NCBI GenBank assembly: GCA_950295325.1
Contig: OX485805.1
Location: 11,596,501-11,660,500, forward strand
Direction: 5' to 3'
Origin: Polytrichum commune
Taxonomy: Eukaryota > Streptophyta > Polytrichopsida > Polytrichales > Polytrichaceae
DNA: 64,000 nucleotides
Shown here piece by piece: positions 22,099 through 34,080 of the stretch (the first letter of the stretch is position 1; each line of letters opens with the position of its first letter). The translations under genes and the position numbers were made by a program. The notes beneath the pieces were generated by a model. That model had not been told where the DNA came from, made no database searches, and was given only the letters and a program-made list of their open reading frames with translations.

Positions 22099-22345
22099 AC
22101 GATCATTTTAGAGGAATCTATAGAATATACCTTAAATGCATAAAACAAAACCGGGAGATGTCAACATGTAACTGGTTGCATTTAGAATCGCTAGGATCTT
22201 GATTGACTATGCCCAATTACCGATTATTTTAGAGAAATATTTAGAATATACCTCAAATGCATAAAGCAAAACCAGAAGATGTCAACATGTAAATGGCTGG
22301 ATTTAGAATCACTGGATCTTGACCTACTATGCCCAAAAACTTCCC
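22099..22345. repeat. 121-bp direct duplication
   Basis: The stretch starting 'gatcattttagagga' (22101) recurs as 'gattattttagagaaa' (22222). Both continue through 'agaatatacct(t/c)aaatgcataaa' and 'gatgtcaacatgtaa'. Two diverged copies stand next to the minisatellite. There is no coding sense. Confidence 0.85.
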
Positions 22346-22801
22346 GGGCATTGGTACCATCCACAGTCCGAGGAGTTCTGTAGAAGAACCGGCTAATTGC
22401 CGAGGTTTTTGGAGGTGGCTCGGATTTTACAAATTTTACCCGGAAGTGGCCTAAAGAGTGCAAAATTTATCGGTTGATAGCCCCCATTTCCTAATGTGTT
22501 TAGGCAATTAGCCGGCAATTTTTTTTTCAATTTATGCAATTTCCGGAAGGTCTAAAGTGTGGCCGGTTTTATATTTTGGTGGTGGATGTGTCATGATCAT
22601 TTATTCAAATTTTTTTAATTAATATGAATTAATTCAATGTGGGCATTCACTCTCCATTTATTGTCATCTAAATAGTATCCTTAGCAGGTCTTGAACCTGA
22701 CAAAGTCCCTACCATATTAGGGCTAAGGATTTAGCCTTCAAAAAATACAAGCACCACAAAAGGGTCCAAGTATTATTCGGAGGCTAGTCAGTATTGAAAA
22801 G

Positions 22802-24960
22802 TCACGAGATTTGCGTACCATTGCCTTTAGTATCAATTGCCCCAAACGAACAAGGCACATCACTCATACTCACTGTATTAGGAGAATTCAAATAAGAAGA
22901 AGGATTAGCATACAAAAAACGGTACTTACTGTCTTTCTTCCAAAGTGGGATAGCATCACAAATTATGTCATCTACCTCTTCATCTGGCCCTTCCAAGGCA
23001 ATTCGCAGCATTGCATCGAGATTCCTACTACCCAATATATTTCTAACTTTGGTCTTAATCAAATTTTGCATACTGAAAGCACGTTCACATATCGCAGTAG
23101 AAACACATTGCACATGAGCTAACTTTGCAATAATAAGGGGGTTGGGGTACCGTGCTTGCAAAACATGATTCCAAGTTATCATGCCCCACAAATCCTTGAA
23201 ATTTTTATCCCCCAATTCCGTAGTGCACTGAAGCTTGAAGGCTAAGAATTCACGCTTACATGCTGTTTGCTCGACAAGACGAGGAAGTTTAAAGCTTCCA
23301 TGTGAGCGGTCTACTCCATAATCGCACAACAAAGTATCTAATTCTGAAACACACCAATTTTGCAAGCTCACTTGCCCTAAAGGCATATTAGTCGGATTCA
23401 AAATATTAAAACAAGAAATCAAATCATTGTCACAAAAACGTGCATCAAGGGCATAACAAACAGCATGTGCAAAATTCTTCTGGAACATCGAAGCCTCTTC
23501 CAAGTCAGTACCAAGCCTAGACCGTGTCATTTGAAAGCTGTGAAACATGGAACCCCTCACCCCAGACTGCAATCTTTTCAAGTACCCACCGTGAGGACCG
23601 TAATCAAACAAAACATGATAACTAGTGGAATCGTTAAAGACATCAACATTCAAATCACATGAATCGACAATGAACATCATACAAATTTGAGCCACTTCAG
23701 TACGCACAATACTTCCCACAGTGGTAACATCCACGAACTTCAGTTGAAACACCTTTGACAACATAGCCAATGAGTGAATAATGTCAACCAAAAAATACAT
23801 AATATAAATATATTTGAATTGACCCAGTTTTTCCAAAACAGACTTTGCAACAACATCACTGTCATCCTGAAAAAAATGATAAATTCAAATGAATCACAAA
23901 GAGAATTGATTGCTTGCCATCTACTTAACCAACGAATTTTGTGATAACGCTTCATAGTTTTTTTTGAATCAAACAATTGTTCTTGCAAGGTCGTTAACGC
24001 ATGCTTGCGTTTATTTGATTTGTGAAAAAAACTTGAAATAGAATTTATCAAAACATCTATTTTAGTGGACAAAACCTTACAATCCAGTGTTTTGGTAGCA
24101 TCCAAAGCAACAAGATTCGTGTGATGAGTGACAAAATGACAAGCTAAGAGAAATGAATTTACCTCTTTACGGAGTCATGTTGAAACACCGGTTTGAGAAC
24201 CCACCATGCTGCTGGCTCCATCACTACCAAAGGCCAGTAATTTGCACAAATCTAAATTCCACAACCGTAATTAAGATATGACACAGTAAAAAATTGAAGC
24301 TGAATCTTTTTTACCGCCATCCAACTGTAGCAACCCTAAGAGTTTTGGGCAGACCCTCCTCTATAATTGTGGCAAACATAACAAGATGTCCAGTGACACT
24401 GATATCTGTAGATTCATCAATCATAATGCCAAAGAATGGAGAATTTCGAATCCTACAAAGTTTTTTTTATTACTGCAGAAATACATGTTATTAAGTCACT
24501 GCAAACTTTTTCATCTTGGTATATGCTAGCTGTAATAGGAGCATTGACAGACAACAACAATTTACAGAGTACATGGAATTTGGAATATGGAAGAGGCTGC
24601 TTCCCTGTGAAGTAGGTTGCTTTGAAGAGGGTTTGCAAAACCTCATTACAAGCACGCTGACCAGTGAAAATTGTTTTCTGCATGGTTTTCTCTCCGCTGG
24701 TGCATGCCCAAGCAAGCCTTTGGTGTTCATTTGATCGAGAATGGTCTGTAAAGGCACTGACTTTGAAATTTTTTGATCCATCATTGGCGTATACAGAGCG
24801 TATACTGCTCCTTGGTGTATACTGCTCCTTCCACAAAGCCCGCGCTTGTGCTTGATTTGTGGTGGGATTATGAACAGAAATGATGTTGTCACTCATAGAA
24901 GAATCAGTGTCTCGGGACTTGCAAAGTAGGCATCGCGGATCGATTTCTGTCTCTTAGTCA
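22802..24960 (-). pseudogene. hAT transposase, ZNF862/KIAA1586-like, degenerate
   Basis: Minus strand, in order. A zinc-finger-like start (24940-24720) reads CLLC, then NFKVSAF, H, SNEHQRLAWA. The RNase H-like core follows: about 24430 MIDESTDISVTGHLVMFATI with the conserved Asp, then about 24240 LLAFGSDGASSMVG, then 24105-23880 KIRWLSRWQAINSLCDS. The C-terminal hAT dimerisation region is at 23836-22802, with STAICERAFSMQNLIKTKVR and LDAMLRIALEGP. It would excise and insert hAT elements. Damage: an in-frame TGA near 24178 and a frame change at a 7-A run (23870-23876). Clear terminal repeats and the expected 8-bp target duplication were not found. Similar ZNF862-like genes are usually spread across plant genomes. 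Confidence 0.85.
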
Positions 24961-25934
24961 TGAAGAAAAACCTCCTGAAAGGAAACAGAAATAATAAGGA
25001 ACTGAAGTATGAAAAAAAAGCTCTAAAATTATGCCTGCTCCATGCTACGCCCACGCCCGCTCCTTCTCCTTCTCCGTCTTTTTTTTGCTTGAAGGATGTC
25101 TCGTGGGTTCAGGGCAAGGGTTATGGGTTTGATTCCGGCACTTTTCTTCGTAGCACAGACTTCGCCTGCTCAGGCTCATTCCGGCACAGACTTCGCCGAC
25201 TCACAGAGGCCGACTCTCAGTATTCTCCGGCTAACAGATATTTCTCCGCTCACAAATTTCTCCGCTCACAGATTTCACAACTCAGAGAGGCCGGCTCCCT
25301 CACAACTCACACAGGCTTGCAGGTACTATAACAACACAACAACTCTCTCACATAAGTAACAACAAATTTAGGGTCCAGGGTGCTTGTTTGTGAAACCGAC
25401 AACGAAAATGGAACCTCCACTACTACGGAGTCAAAGCTGGTTTAGGGAAGCAAGGGGAGCCCTAAACCACAAGCCACTCTAACCCTAAAGGGCCTAAACC
25501 ACAAGCCAACAAGGCATAGTCTCCAACTATGCATAGTATTGAAAACCTTACCTAAAATATATATATTTGGTCGGTTGCCCGCCGTGAAAATAATTTCTCA
25601 ATCGGCAATTTGCCGTGGATACTCTAGGGCAGCTTGCCGAAATGCCGGCATTTTATTTTTCTAATCGGCCCATTTCCGTAAACCTTGATTTTCTTCCAGA
25701 ACCCCTTCCTAAACTTTCCAATTGCATTCGGAAATTCTCAAAATCAACCGGCTAGCTCGTAACTAACTGCCGGCACTACCCGTTCATTGGTACCATCCTT
25801 CATCGGCCGGTAGGTTTAACAAGGGTGTGGAATGTTTGTTTTATTTTGGAAAATGGAATATTTCATTACATTAGGCCACCAAATCATCCGCAGAACCTGA
25901 GTTTTAAACTGCTGCCCGGGGAGATTTGTGGGCA
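24961..25934. other. Intergenic, CG-rich islands near the hAT remnant
   Basis: The 25030-25330 part is rich in CTC/CCG with internal near-repeats ('tctccgctcaca(a/g)atttc'). An ORF at 25096-25359 has a signal-peptide-like start (MGLIPALFFVAQTSPAQAHS) but no family resemblance, and I do not call it. At 25560-25810, several NCCGGCAN motifs resemble 22340-22560, and 'cattggtaccatcc' occurs in both. These may be parts of one element flanking the hAT gene. Confidence 0.35.
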
Positions 25935-26110
25935 CATACTACTTCCAAGTCCAACTGGTTACATGTTGACATTTTTGGCTTTTCTATTTATTAAATTGGG
26001 GTATATTTTACAAATTCCTCAAAGATGATCAGTAATTTCTTTGAAGTCTTGAACTTTAACTGGTTATTTCTCAAACTCAACTGCTTCATCTGTGACTAGC
26101 AACCGCTTCT
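25935..26110. repeat. Fourth copy of the dispersed repeat
   Basis: It matches 2930-3560 ('ccaagtccaactggtt', 'ggggtatattttacaaattcct'). The part 26040-26110 aligns over about 68 bp with the reverse complement of the 95-bp minisatellite unit ('ggttatttctcaaactcaac'). This links the minisatellite to the dispersed family. Confidence 0.75.
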
Positions 26111-26439
26111 ATCTTGTTTGTTTTTTAAAACCACACGTTTTGTGCGTCTTTCTACTTAAGCATATGAAATGAAAGAGATTTTAAAGTTCGGAAAGACTAG
26201 TGGGACTAAAAGACATGAAGTTGGTCGCAAAAAGGCTAATCGAAAGCTAGAGTAACCTCAACGCTAATGGCCCATCAAAAGGTTGCCACACCTCTGCCCA
26301 CCTGCCTAAGATCGTTGTCCACCCGCCCACTTGATTTCATTGCATGCCCCATTCGACTTCAAAATAAGTTGCCATTACATTCTTGAAAGCCACATTTTCA
26401 CAAAACCCATACTAAGTGCACCTCACCATCAAGGTCCAA

Positions 26440-26535
26440 AATCATTTTTTTATTTTTTATTTTTATTTGTATATTTGTGTATTTGTATTTGTATTTGTAT
26501 TTATTTATTTATATTTATATTTATATTTACACTTC
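26440..26535. repeat. TTTATA/TTTGTA low-complexity tract
   Basis: About 95 bp of nearly pure T-rich short units (tatttg, tttata) are visible. It is a simple repeat. The ORF through it is an artefact of composition. Confidence 0.9.
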
Positions 26536-29500
26536 CACTTAGGAAATTTTTGTGACTTACCATTTGAAAGATCCTTTTTCATTTTATAATCAAATTTAGA
26601 ATACCATGCTATTTTTAGTTAATTCGTTTTCTGATATTTTAAATATTATTCATGAGTATTCATACATATTCAAACTAATTAAGTGCAATTAAACGCAATG
26701 AAATGTAATTGAGTGTAATCAAGTGCAAGACCTATGCCTAATTCGGCACCTACTTCCGTATCTAGATAATGTGGCAAGTTTATAAATTATCTCAAACTAA
26801 TCAAATTAAGCTAGGGCCTTGGGAGATATAGAAATGGCATGCACTTACAAATCTAAGGTCACCATGTGCGTGCTAATTGGTTACTACTATTTAGAATCTT
26901 CTTGAGCTTACTTGCTTACCAAGTATGTGTCCATGTCAAGAGCATTGTCATCATTTTATCTATAGTGGTTTACCATCTCAATGTGCATGTTGTTAATTTC
27001 TTAATCATGCTTTCAAACCCTATCTTCTTCAAAATCCGATCCAACGTCATGATAGACTGGCCACATTGCCCAAGGTTATCTCTCATGTCCCTTGGCCTAA
27101 ACCAATCCCAATTCCAAGACCACTCCCCTTGCCCAAGGAATTTGGATGCATGCACCAACCTGGAAGAATAGGTCCACATAACATCTATCAAGCTCAACCT
27201 AAGAAGAACCCCACATTCATGTTCATGTCATCATCCCAGGTAGGGCACTCGCAAAAATTTATTAAACCATGTGAGAAAGAATGTAGGGTATTTTTTATTC
27301 ATTTGTGAGAAAATCTATACAATTCTTCGATATAATGAAGCACCTCTTCAATTACAAAGTTGTGTGTATAAAAAAATAAGGGTACCATATAATGCATCAA
27401 TTTATCTAATTCTTTCAATCTAAAATAGGGTTGGGAATAGTAGGTAGAGAAAAAAATATTGAGGTAGAGGTATACAATGCATTTTATGGTGGTCAATGGA
27501 TGAAAAACTATCCATTTTCAATCCAAATTTCCGAATGAAAAATTTGGATGACGAGGGTTTTGGTGTTCTTTGCTTTATGCGTTGTATCTTTGATTTTTGC
27601 CTAGGGTTGCTTGCTTCAAGTTTGTTTGATTTGAACATTGTTTGATGTATGTTTTGGAACAATAGGAGGTCCTAATAATGCTTCAAGTTTTTATGTTTTG
27701 GTACATTGTTTGATGTCTTTAGTCTAGACATGGTTTATTGGATATTCACTACAAACTTTCAAGAGTCCTATGATTCGTCATTCATGGGGTCAAATATAAA
27801 AATTATTAGGAACATAGGGTACTAGAAACTAGTTCAATTGCGACTTTATAAATACAAATAGGTTCATCTAAAATGAAAAAAATTAGATTTATCTGTACTG
27901 ATAGGGTGTAAAGAATTCCAATTTCTTAGATAAATAGCCCCATGATAAATACCCTTCCGTCGCAGATGGGTTATTAAATACATGTATGAGTGCCCTACCC
28001 AGGGTCATCATTTGATAATTATTCTATCGCCACCATCTTCACTGGCCATGGACCCTTGCATGCATGAAGAGGATACCGCCCATCCAAACTCTAGACAAGG
28101 TTTCTCTGGATACTCTTTTTATAGTCCACTCAATTTGCACAAACTTCATCTATCCTACATGAGTCACAATTGCAACAACCTCTGACTACTTGCCTAGTCC
28201 CAAGCCAATGGTGCATGACATTCCGCCATCTTCCTCCTCTTAACAAATAGAGCAGGAGCACCTAAAGTCAATGGTTTATGATAGACTTGCAAACTCTCCC
28301 ACCGAAATGATCTCCAAACCCTCCATTGCCATTCATCCATGACAATCTTCCTCCTCAAAAACAATTGGTGCCTCAACCCTCTCATGAACCAATTATCATC
28401 ATCTTGGTTTTACGTGATGAGGATAATCATGACACCCACTAATAATACATTGTGTCAAATCAATATTTATGTGGGTTCCTCCACTTGTCAAATAGCCACC
28501 TTCCATACCACATTTGCCCCTTCATAAACATTCCTATTGTATTTTCAAACTGTAAGATTAGTTGTATAGGTGCTAAGCTTCACTTATATTTGTACCATGC
28601 ATCTAGAATCTCACAAATTCCTCTTCCTTGTTACCAAGGTCCAAGTTATGGAACATGTATGGAACGTGTAGCCGTCACGCCTTGGACGATTTCGAAAGCC
28701 ATGCCCATATGATGAATTCCCTAGCCTAAGACTTTAGACATATCAACATTAATAAAGCCAATCAACATCCTACATCCTATACCAAGTGAGGTTGTAGACC
28801 TATTTTTTTGTTTGGCATGGTTCATTCAATGATTAAGTGAGAATGATACATTATATGAACCAATTTTTTTGAAGTGGGTAAATATGAAAAGGCTATTGGC
28901 TTGAGATATTAGAAGGCCGAGATGGGTATGACTATATATAGCTTATTAAAAACTAACATGTTGGTTGATATCAACACCTAATTTGGAAGAAATACATAGG
29001 GGTGAAAAACAAGAAGGAAAAAAAAGGGCAGACCATAGTCTTTGTGTGATACCGGAACTTTGCTGGATTTTCTAAGTGTTAAGACTACCTCGAATATCAA
29101 GAGTTAAGTGTGACTTTAAGCATTTATATGTGAGATATATTTGCAAGTCAATCGTTTGTGCAATCAATAATGAAAGTTTTATTTAGGGTGAATGTATCGG
29201 ATTGTCTCAACTCTTGTATGATTTCAATAGCATAATTTAATTATTCTTTTATTTGTCGAGCATGCAAGGAATGGCTCCTTGTTTATGGTTTTGAGATTCA
29301 TTATTGTTGTTATGAGTAAAATCTAAAATTTGTATGTGTGTGATTCCCATGATTTGAACTTGTATATTGTGACTATAGTTTGTAGAGGAGGAACTTGACT
29401 GATTATAATAATTGGGACAAGGTCATAGTGGTTGGGCTGACTTCACACAAACTTACACTATCCAAGAGGGATTCTTGGGTGGATGATGGTCTTTTTGTGA

Positions 29501-31443
29501 TGCACATGTAGCATTTGTGATACTTGCAACTCCGACTATAGTCTTGATGAAAATAAACGTTTAGTGGAGTCTTTGGGATAAGCAAACCATTGTCATATGT
29601 ATACCTTTTTAAATCTTGTTGATTCTAGAGTCATGTAGAGGTATGTGCCGATTTTATGAATATGATAATAAGAAAGAGGAGGAAATATTTTTTCAAGAAC
29701 AATCAATTAACTATTTGGACCTTGAAGGTTTGCAACCATTTGATCTTGTATTTTAAACATCTCATGTGTTGTGTTATCTCAAGAAAGAGGTAATAAAATT
29801 GAAAGATGAAGTTGAGTAATAAATTTGAACATTGTCCAAGGCTATGGTCATTATGCTTCTATATTGAGTAGCCACAGTTTATAAATGTTGCACAATAATT
29901 GAAATTATGTACCAACAATTGAACATGGAAACGGAAGTGGCCATGGATTTATGAGATTAGGAGTTCGTAGATTTTCTACTAACCTTTGGCAGAGGTATAG
30001 GTGGAAGACAAAAGACAAAATGTCTAGAAACATTGTTTGCAAAGTGGAAAGGAACATGCCAAGAAGATGAAAATACGTTGTCAAGTAAGTAGTGAATACT
30101 AATTTGTTGTTCTAGTATAAACTCATTCTAATATGTTTTAAGTAGTAATTTGGTATCAATTAAGGCTTGATAATTGAATATCCAAGTCAATAGTCCAAGG
30201 ATATGATAAATATAATGGACATTTGAATGATAAAGCATTAAGAGAAGTGGAGCATAATTTGAGCATCAAATTAAAAATCATAAATTAAGGCATTGTGATT
30301 TGAACTACTCACATGCATATGTGGTATGGTCTATGGTTGCAAGTGATGGATCTTTTGGTTACCTCGGCCAAGACAAGATAGAAGACCATGGTCCAATAAT
30401 GAATTAAACTAGATTAATAAAGAAAAATTGGAGATCATGCAAGGATGACTCTACCGCAATTTCAAATTACACTAAATAAATTGATTGATTTGAGATTATT
30501 GTTTATATCAAAGTGCCTTTGGCTATGATAAGCGAAATTCAAATTGGATACTTATGCAAGACTATTGCCGATGGTTGTGCCTATGCTTGTGCACCACATT
30601 TGGTCTAAATAAAATAAACTCGCTGTCAAATTATTGTTCATGTAATTCATGTGAGGTGAGTAGTCACCACATTTGTTGTACTACTACCGAGTGTTTTTGT
30701 AACCCTCATGTTCAAAAAAATCAATGATAATGATTAAACTTGAAATAACCATCAATATTCTTGTAATTTTCTTAACCAAACTTATCTATAACACCTAGAT
30801 GTTTAACAAATCATCTTTTAAGTCTTCCCTTTTCTTTTTTTGTATCCAAAATTTTTAATTACAAAGGCCTCCCATCTTTTGTTGCCAACATACTTTGTGA
30901 CTCTTGAGGTGGAGTTATAATCAAACTCCCCCTTTTTCAGGTTGGCCATTCATTTAATTTGTTGACCATATCCTCGGATATAGAGGGAGTGTTCCCAAGT
31001 GGCCTCCAGATGAGCACCAACGCCCCACATCATTAGGTAGCAAGCAAGCTAGGGTGATAGTGGCTACCTCATCCTTTCTCAATGATCGACAACATTTGCA
31101 TTTCATCTTGGGACATCAATACCGTGGGACAAGGCTACACATGGCACTGTAAATAACACCATATAGCAAATTTACTACACGAGAAACAACCATGTATGGC
31201 TGCAATGTTATTTCAAGAGGTATGTCTTACACATGAGATTGTCATTTACAACGAGGAATTGCAATTTTAGAGGGGGATAGCTATGTGGAATCCAATAATA
31301 TTTTGTGCTTGCATCAATGGTTTGAGCATTGATATGAGCATAGTTTTGGGCTCTTAGGTTGCCTCTCTAATAATAAAGCATGGACTTGTCATTCTTCACC
31401 TAGCTGAATATGTTATTTGCAACTTCATTTTTCCCTTCCCTTA
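26536..31443. other. 4.9-kb intergenic stretch, no gene recognised
   Basis: AT-rich DNA with short, unconserved frames on both strands. I see no transposase, reverse transcriptase or host-gene motifs and no tRNA. A weak cluster of short 'aatgaaatgtaattgagtgt'-like units lies at 26680-26730. It is probably decayed repeat DNA. Confidence 0.45.
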
Positions 31444-32565
31444 GGGGCGGTTTACACTATGGACCATGAAGTTGGACCAGGGCTCTGCAAGGCAGCTGAT
31501 TGGCTGTTGAAGTTCTCCCGGGACAACTTCGGTTTACACTAAGGAAAAAATGGCAGAGGGACCATGAAGGTCGAGGTCCCCAAAATATAATTTTTAAGGC
31601 CTAATAAATGCACTGACATGGTCCAACGGGTTTTGCGTTGAGAGAGGCAAGAGAGGTGGTATGGTAGGAAAAGGCAAGGGCCCATGTCAGAGAAATACCA
31701 TTTCAATAAATTTTTAATGAATCTACCTTTTAAGCGCCTTAATTATACCATAGCCCATGAAACATACCAGCACTACCTTGCCCTACCCCTTAAACCGGCT
31801 CACACGTGTTTCACCAAACAACGCGGGACATCTAGAACTCAAGAATTCAAGTGCAGATTTGTTTTTTTGGTCTACCAAATGTAATGTTTGGAATTTTGGG
31901 GCTTGTAATATACCGTTGGAAAGGTCTTGAAAATAACTTTCCAACGGTATATTACACACCCCAATATTCTTACAAAAATGCAGTTGCAAAACAAAAAAGA
32001 AAAATCTGTAGTGGTTTAGTGATTGTAGATCAGGGTAGTCAAAAGAATTGCAATGGGAAATCTTCTAACATTAATTATCAAAGAATTGAAAATTAGTGTT
32101 GAGCAAGGTAGGGTGGTAACAACATTAATTATAATCAAACACTAAATATCCTATTTAGTGTAGTGACAACACAAGGTACATGTCACATGTAAATTACATT
32201 GAGCATGTACAAATTAAATTGCTCATTTTATTTTATTTAAAAAAAATTGTTGTGAGAAGATTTGCAAGCCACATCTTCGACACATTTAACAAGAAGTGAA
32301 GACAAGTGAAGCCCAAGAGAAGACAAGGAATGATCAAACTTAATTTTTTTTCAAAATTGCCCTTTTTGGGCATGTATTAAAAAAATCAGCACCTCCACTT
32401 TTTGGTGCATGGTCATTCTTCATGGTCCATATTCGGTTTACACCTAGTGAAGGGCCCATGAACCATGAAAACTAATATTTTAGTAACTCGGACCATGGAA
32501 GTTGTCCCACGCAAAATAGGCCTCTTACGTGGGACGACTTCATGGTCCATAGTGTAAACCGCCCC
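31444..32565. mobile_element. 1.12-kb PIF/Harbinger-like non-autonomous element
   Basis: The left end GGGGCGGTTTACACTATGGA (continuing ccatgaagt) is repeated in reverse complement at the right end (…catggtccatagtgtaaaccgcccc). Both ends are flanked by TTA (31441-31443 and 32566-32568). A 3-bp TTA/TAA duplication with a GC-rich G-start is typical of PIF/Harbinger and Tourist elements. There is no transposase inside. Internal copies of the end motif ('cggtttacac' at about 31531 and 32433) show nested inverted structure, as if a smaller element was rearranged. A long hairpin sits at 31891-31969. Confidence 0.85.
31891..31969. repeat. Long near-perfect hairpin
   Basis: The arm 'gtaatataccgttggaaag' pairs perfectly over 19 bp with 'ctttccaacggtatattac'. 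The stem is extended by TTGGGG/CCCCAA beyond a short internal bulge, with an ~11-nt loop. It lies inside the Harbinger-like element. Whether it yields small RNA is unknown. Confidence 0.9.
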
Positions 32566-32699
32566 TTAGGTCTTCTTAATGTGCACAAACTTTTGGCATC
32601 AACTAGCCATAACAATTTAGATTCCAACTTGCAACTCACATTAATGGTGATCAATGTTGTACACGGTGCCATCAAGGCTTGACTTGAAGAACTAGAAGT

Positions 32700-34080
32700 T
32701 GCATAATTGGTTTATTTGGAAGATTGGTTCGATGAGGCCATTTGTCAGCTTTGGCAGTTGTGCAACAAACCTTACATTAGGTACGACAAATTAAAGTTGA
32801 CGAAGTACTATCATATGGCATGCAATGGGTCACATGTAGCAAGCATATGTTCTTCATATGTCTTTGAATTATATGGAGCATATAAGCCCCCAATGGTCAT
32901 CAATGAAGTTTAGGAAATGGGCATGATACTTTGCTCACAACCAAAGATGTAGCATCATGTCACTAAATCCTACCAAACTTTGTATACGTCCCCAAAGGGG
33001 CCATTAAAGATTCTCATTGTTGTGAAAAATATATATGAAGCGTTCCCATGAAGGTCATTGCTGAACAAAATGAATCTTTGATCCACCCCATCATGATGGA
33101 TGAACTTAAATGGGCAATTAAACAAATTCCCAATGGTAAATCACATGATAAAGATTCTATTCCTACTTAAGCTTTGTGATGGTGAAGTCTTGCAAGATTT
33201 GCTTTCCCTTTATAATGAAGCGCTTACTCTAGGGTACCTTCCGATCCAACTTTATGGAGGTGGTGTTGTCCTCATACCCAAATCAAGACAAACACTACAA
33301 ACAACATACCAACTTTATTGTTCTCTTTAATGTAGATGATTTTAAGAATGACATTAACAAATCATATGAAGGCATACATGCAACAAATAATACTTCCATC
33401 TCAAACCAAATTTGTCCTCCGGAGATGTATATACGATAATATTTTTCTAGCCAACAAAGCCATTACATATGCTTTAGACTCCAATAAAAACTTACTCATA
33501 CTTCTCCTTGACTTTGGGAACGCCTATGTCAAGGTGTCATGGCCTTTTCTTTGACTAATTTTCCAACAATACAAATTCATTGGATAATGGCATTGCACAC
33601 AAATTAGGGTTCCCAAATTCTTCTTAATAGTGATGGGACTTGCTTTTCCATTCGAGTGCTCTGTCCGACAAGGGTGCCTAACAACCCTATCAATCTATTA
33701 TGTTTTCTCCTACAATCTTCAAGATCCTCAATATTGGATGCAATATTTATTCCTTCTTGATTGCCACTCTACCACATCCTTACTTTTTGGGATGATACCT
33801 TGTTCTTCTTGCAAGGTCCCTTGCATAATACGGATTAAACTCATTGGCTCTTGATCTATGTTGTCTAGCCTTAGGTTTAACTCTTAACGAGGCTTACGCT
33901 TGTTGTTTTGTGGATATTCCATTGCACATGCCCATTGTTGTGGGGCCAAAATGAATGTATCATGTGCTTGCCTTAAGGACCACATTGTCGCAATTCATTG
34001 TGCATTCTTGGACACTTACAAGAGGGAGTTGCACAAAAATCAATTGTCAAAATATCTAGAAATCCGTTGTTAGCCTCCTT
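32700..34080 (+). pseudogene. LINE (L1-type) reverse transcriptase remnant
   Basis: Non-LTR reverse transcriptase motifs appear in order on the plus strand in different frames: MDELKWAIKQIPNGKSHDKD (33090, the usual 'A...PNGKSPG.DG' block), LSLYNEALTLGYLP and VVLIPKS (33190-33290), then DNIFLANKAITYALDSNKNL and LILLLDFGNAYVKVSWPFL (33430-33553). The last has Asn where the family has the catalytic-domain 'DFEKAYD' Asp/Lys pattern. CSVRQGCL follows (33660). Frame changes and stops, for example the TAA at about 33168, break it. No endonuclease or 3' poly(A) tail was recognised. It is an old copy with no autonomous function. Confidence 0.75.

Noticed and set aside
25096-25359. ORF with a signal-peptide-like start (MGLIPALFFVAQTSPAQA)
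   Set aside because: The rest is low-complexity Ser/Thr/His translation of short near-repeats. It has no family match, no exon context and an overlapping equally long frame.
22340-25810. NCCGGCAN-rich flanks with 'cattggtaccatcc' as LTRs of one element around the hAT gene
   Set aside because: Only about 15-20 bp are shared; this is too little for LTRs and may be two copies of a small repeat.
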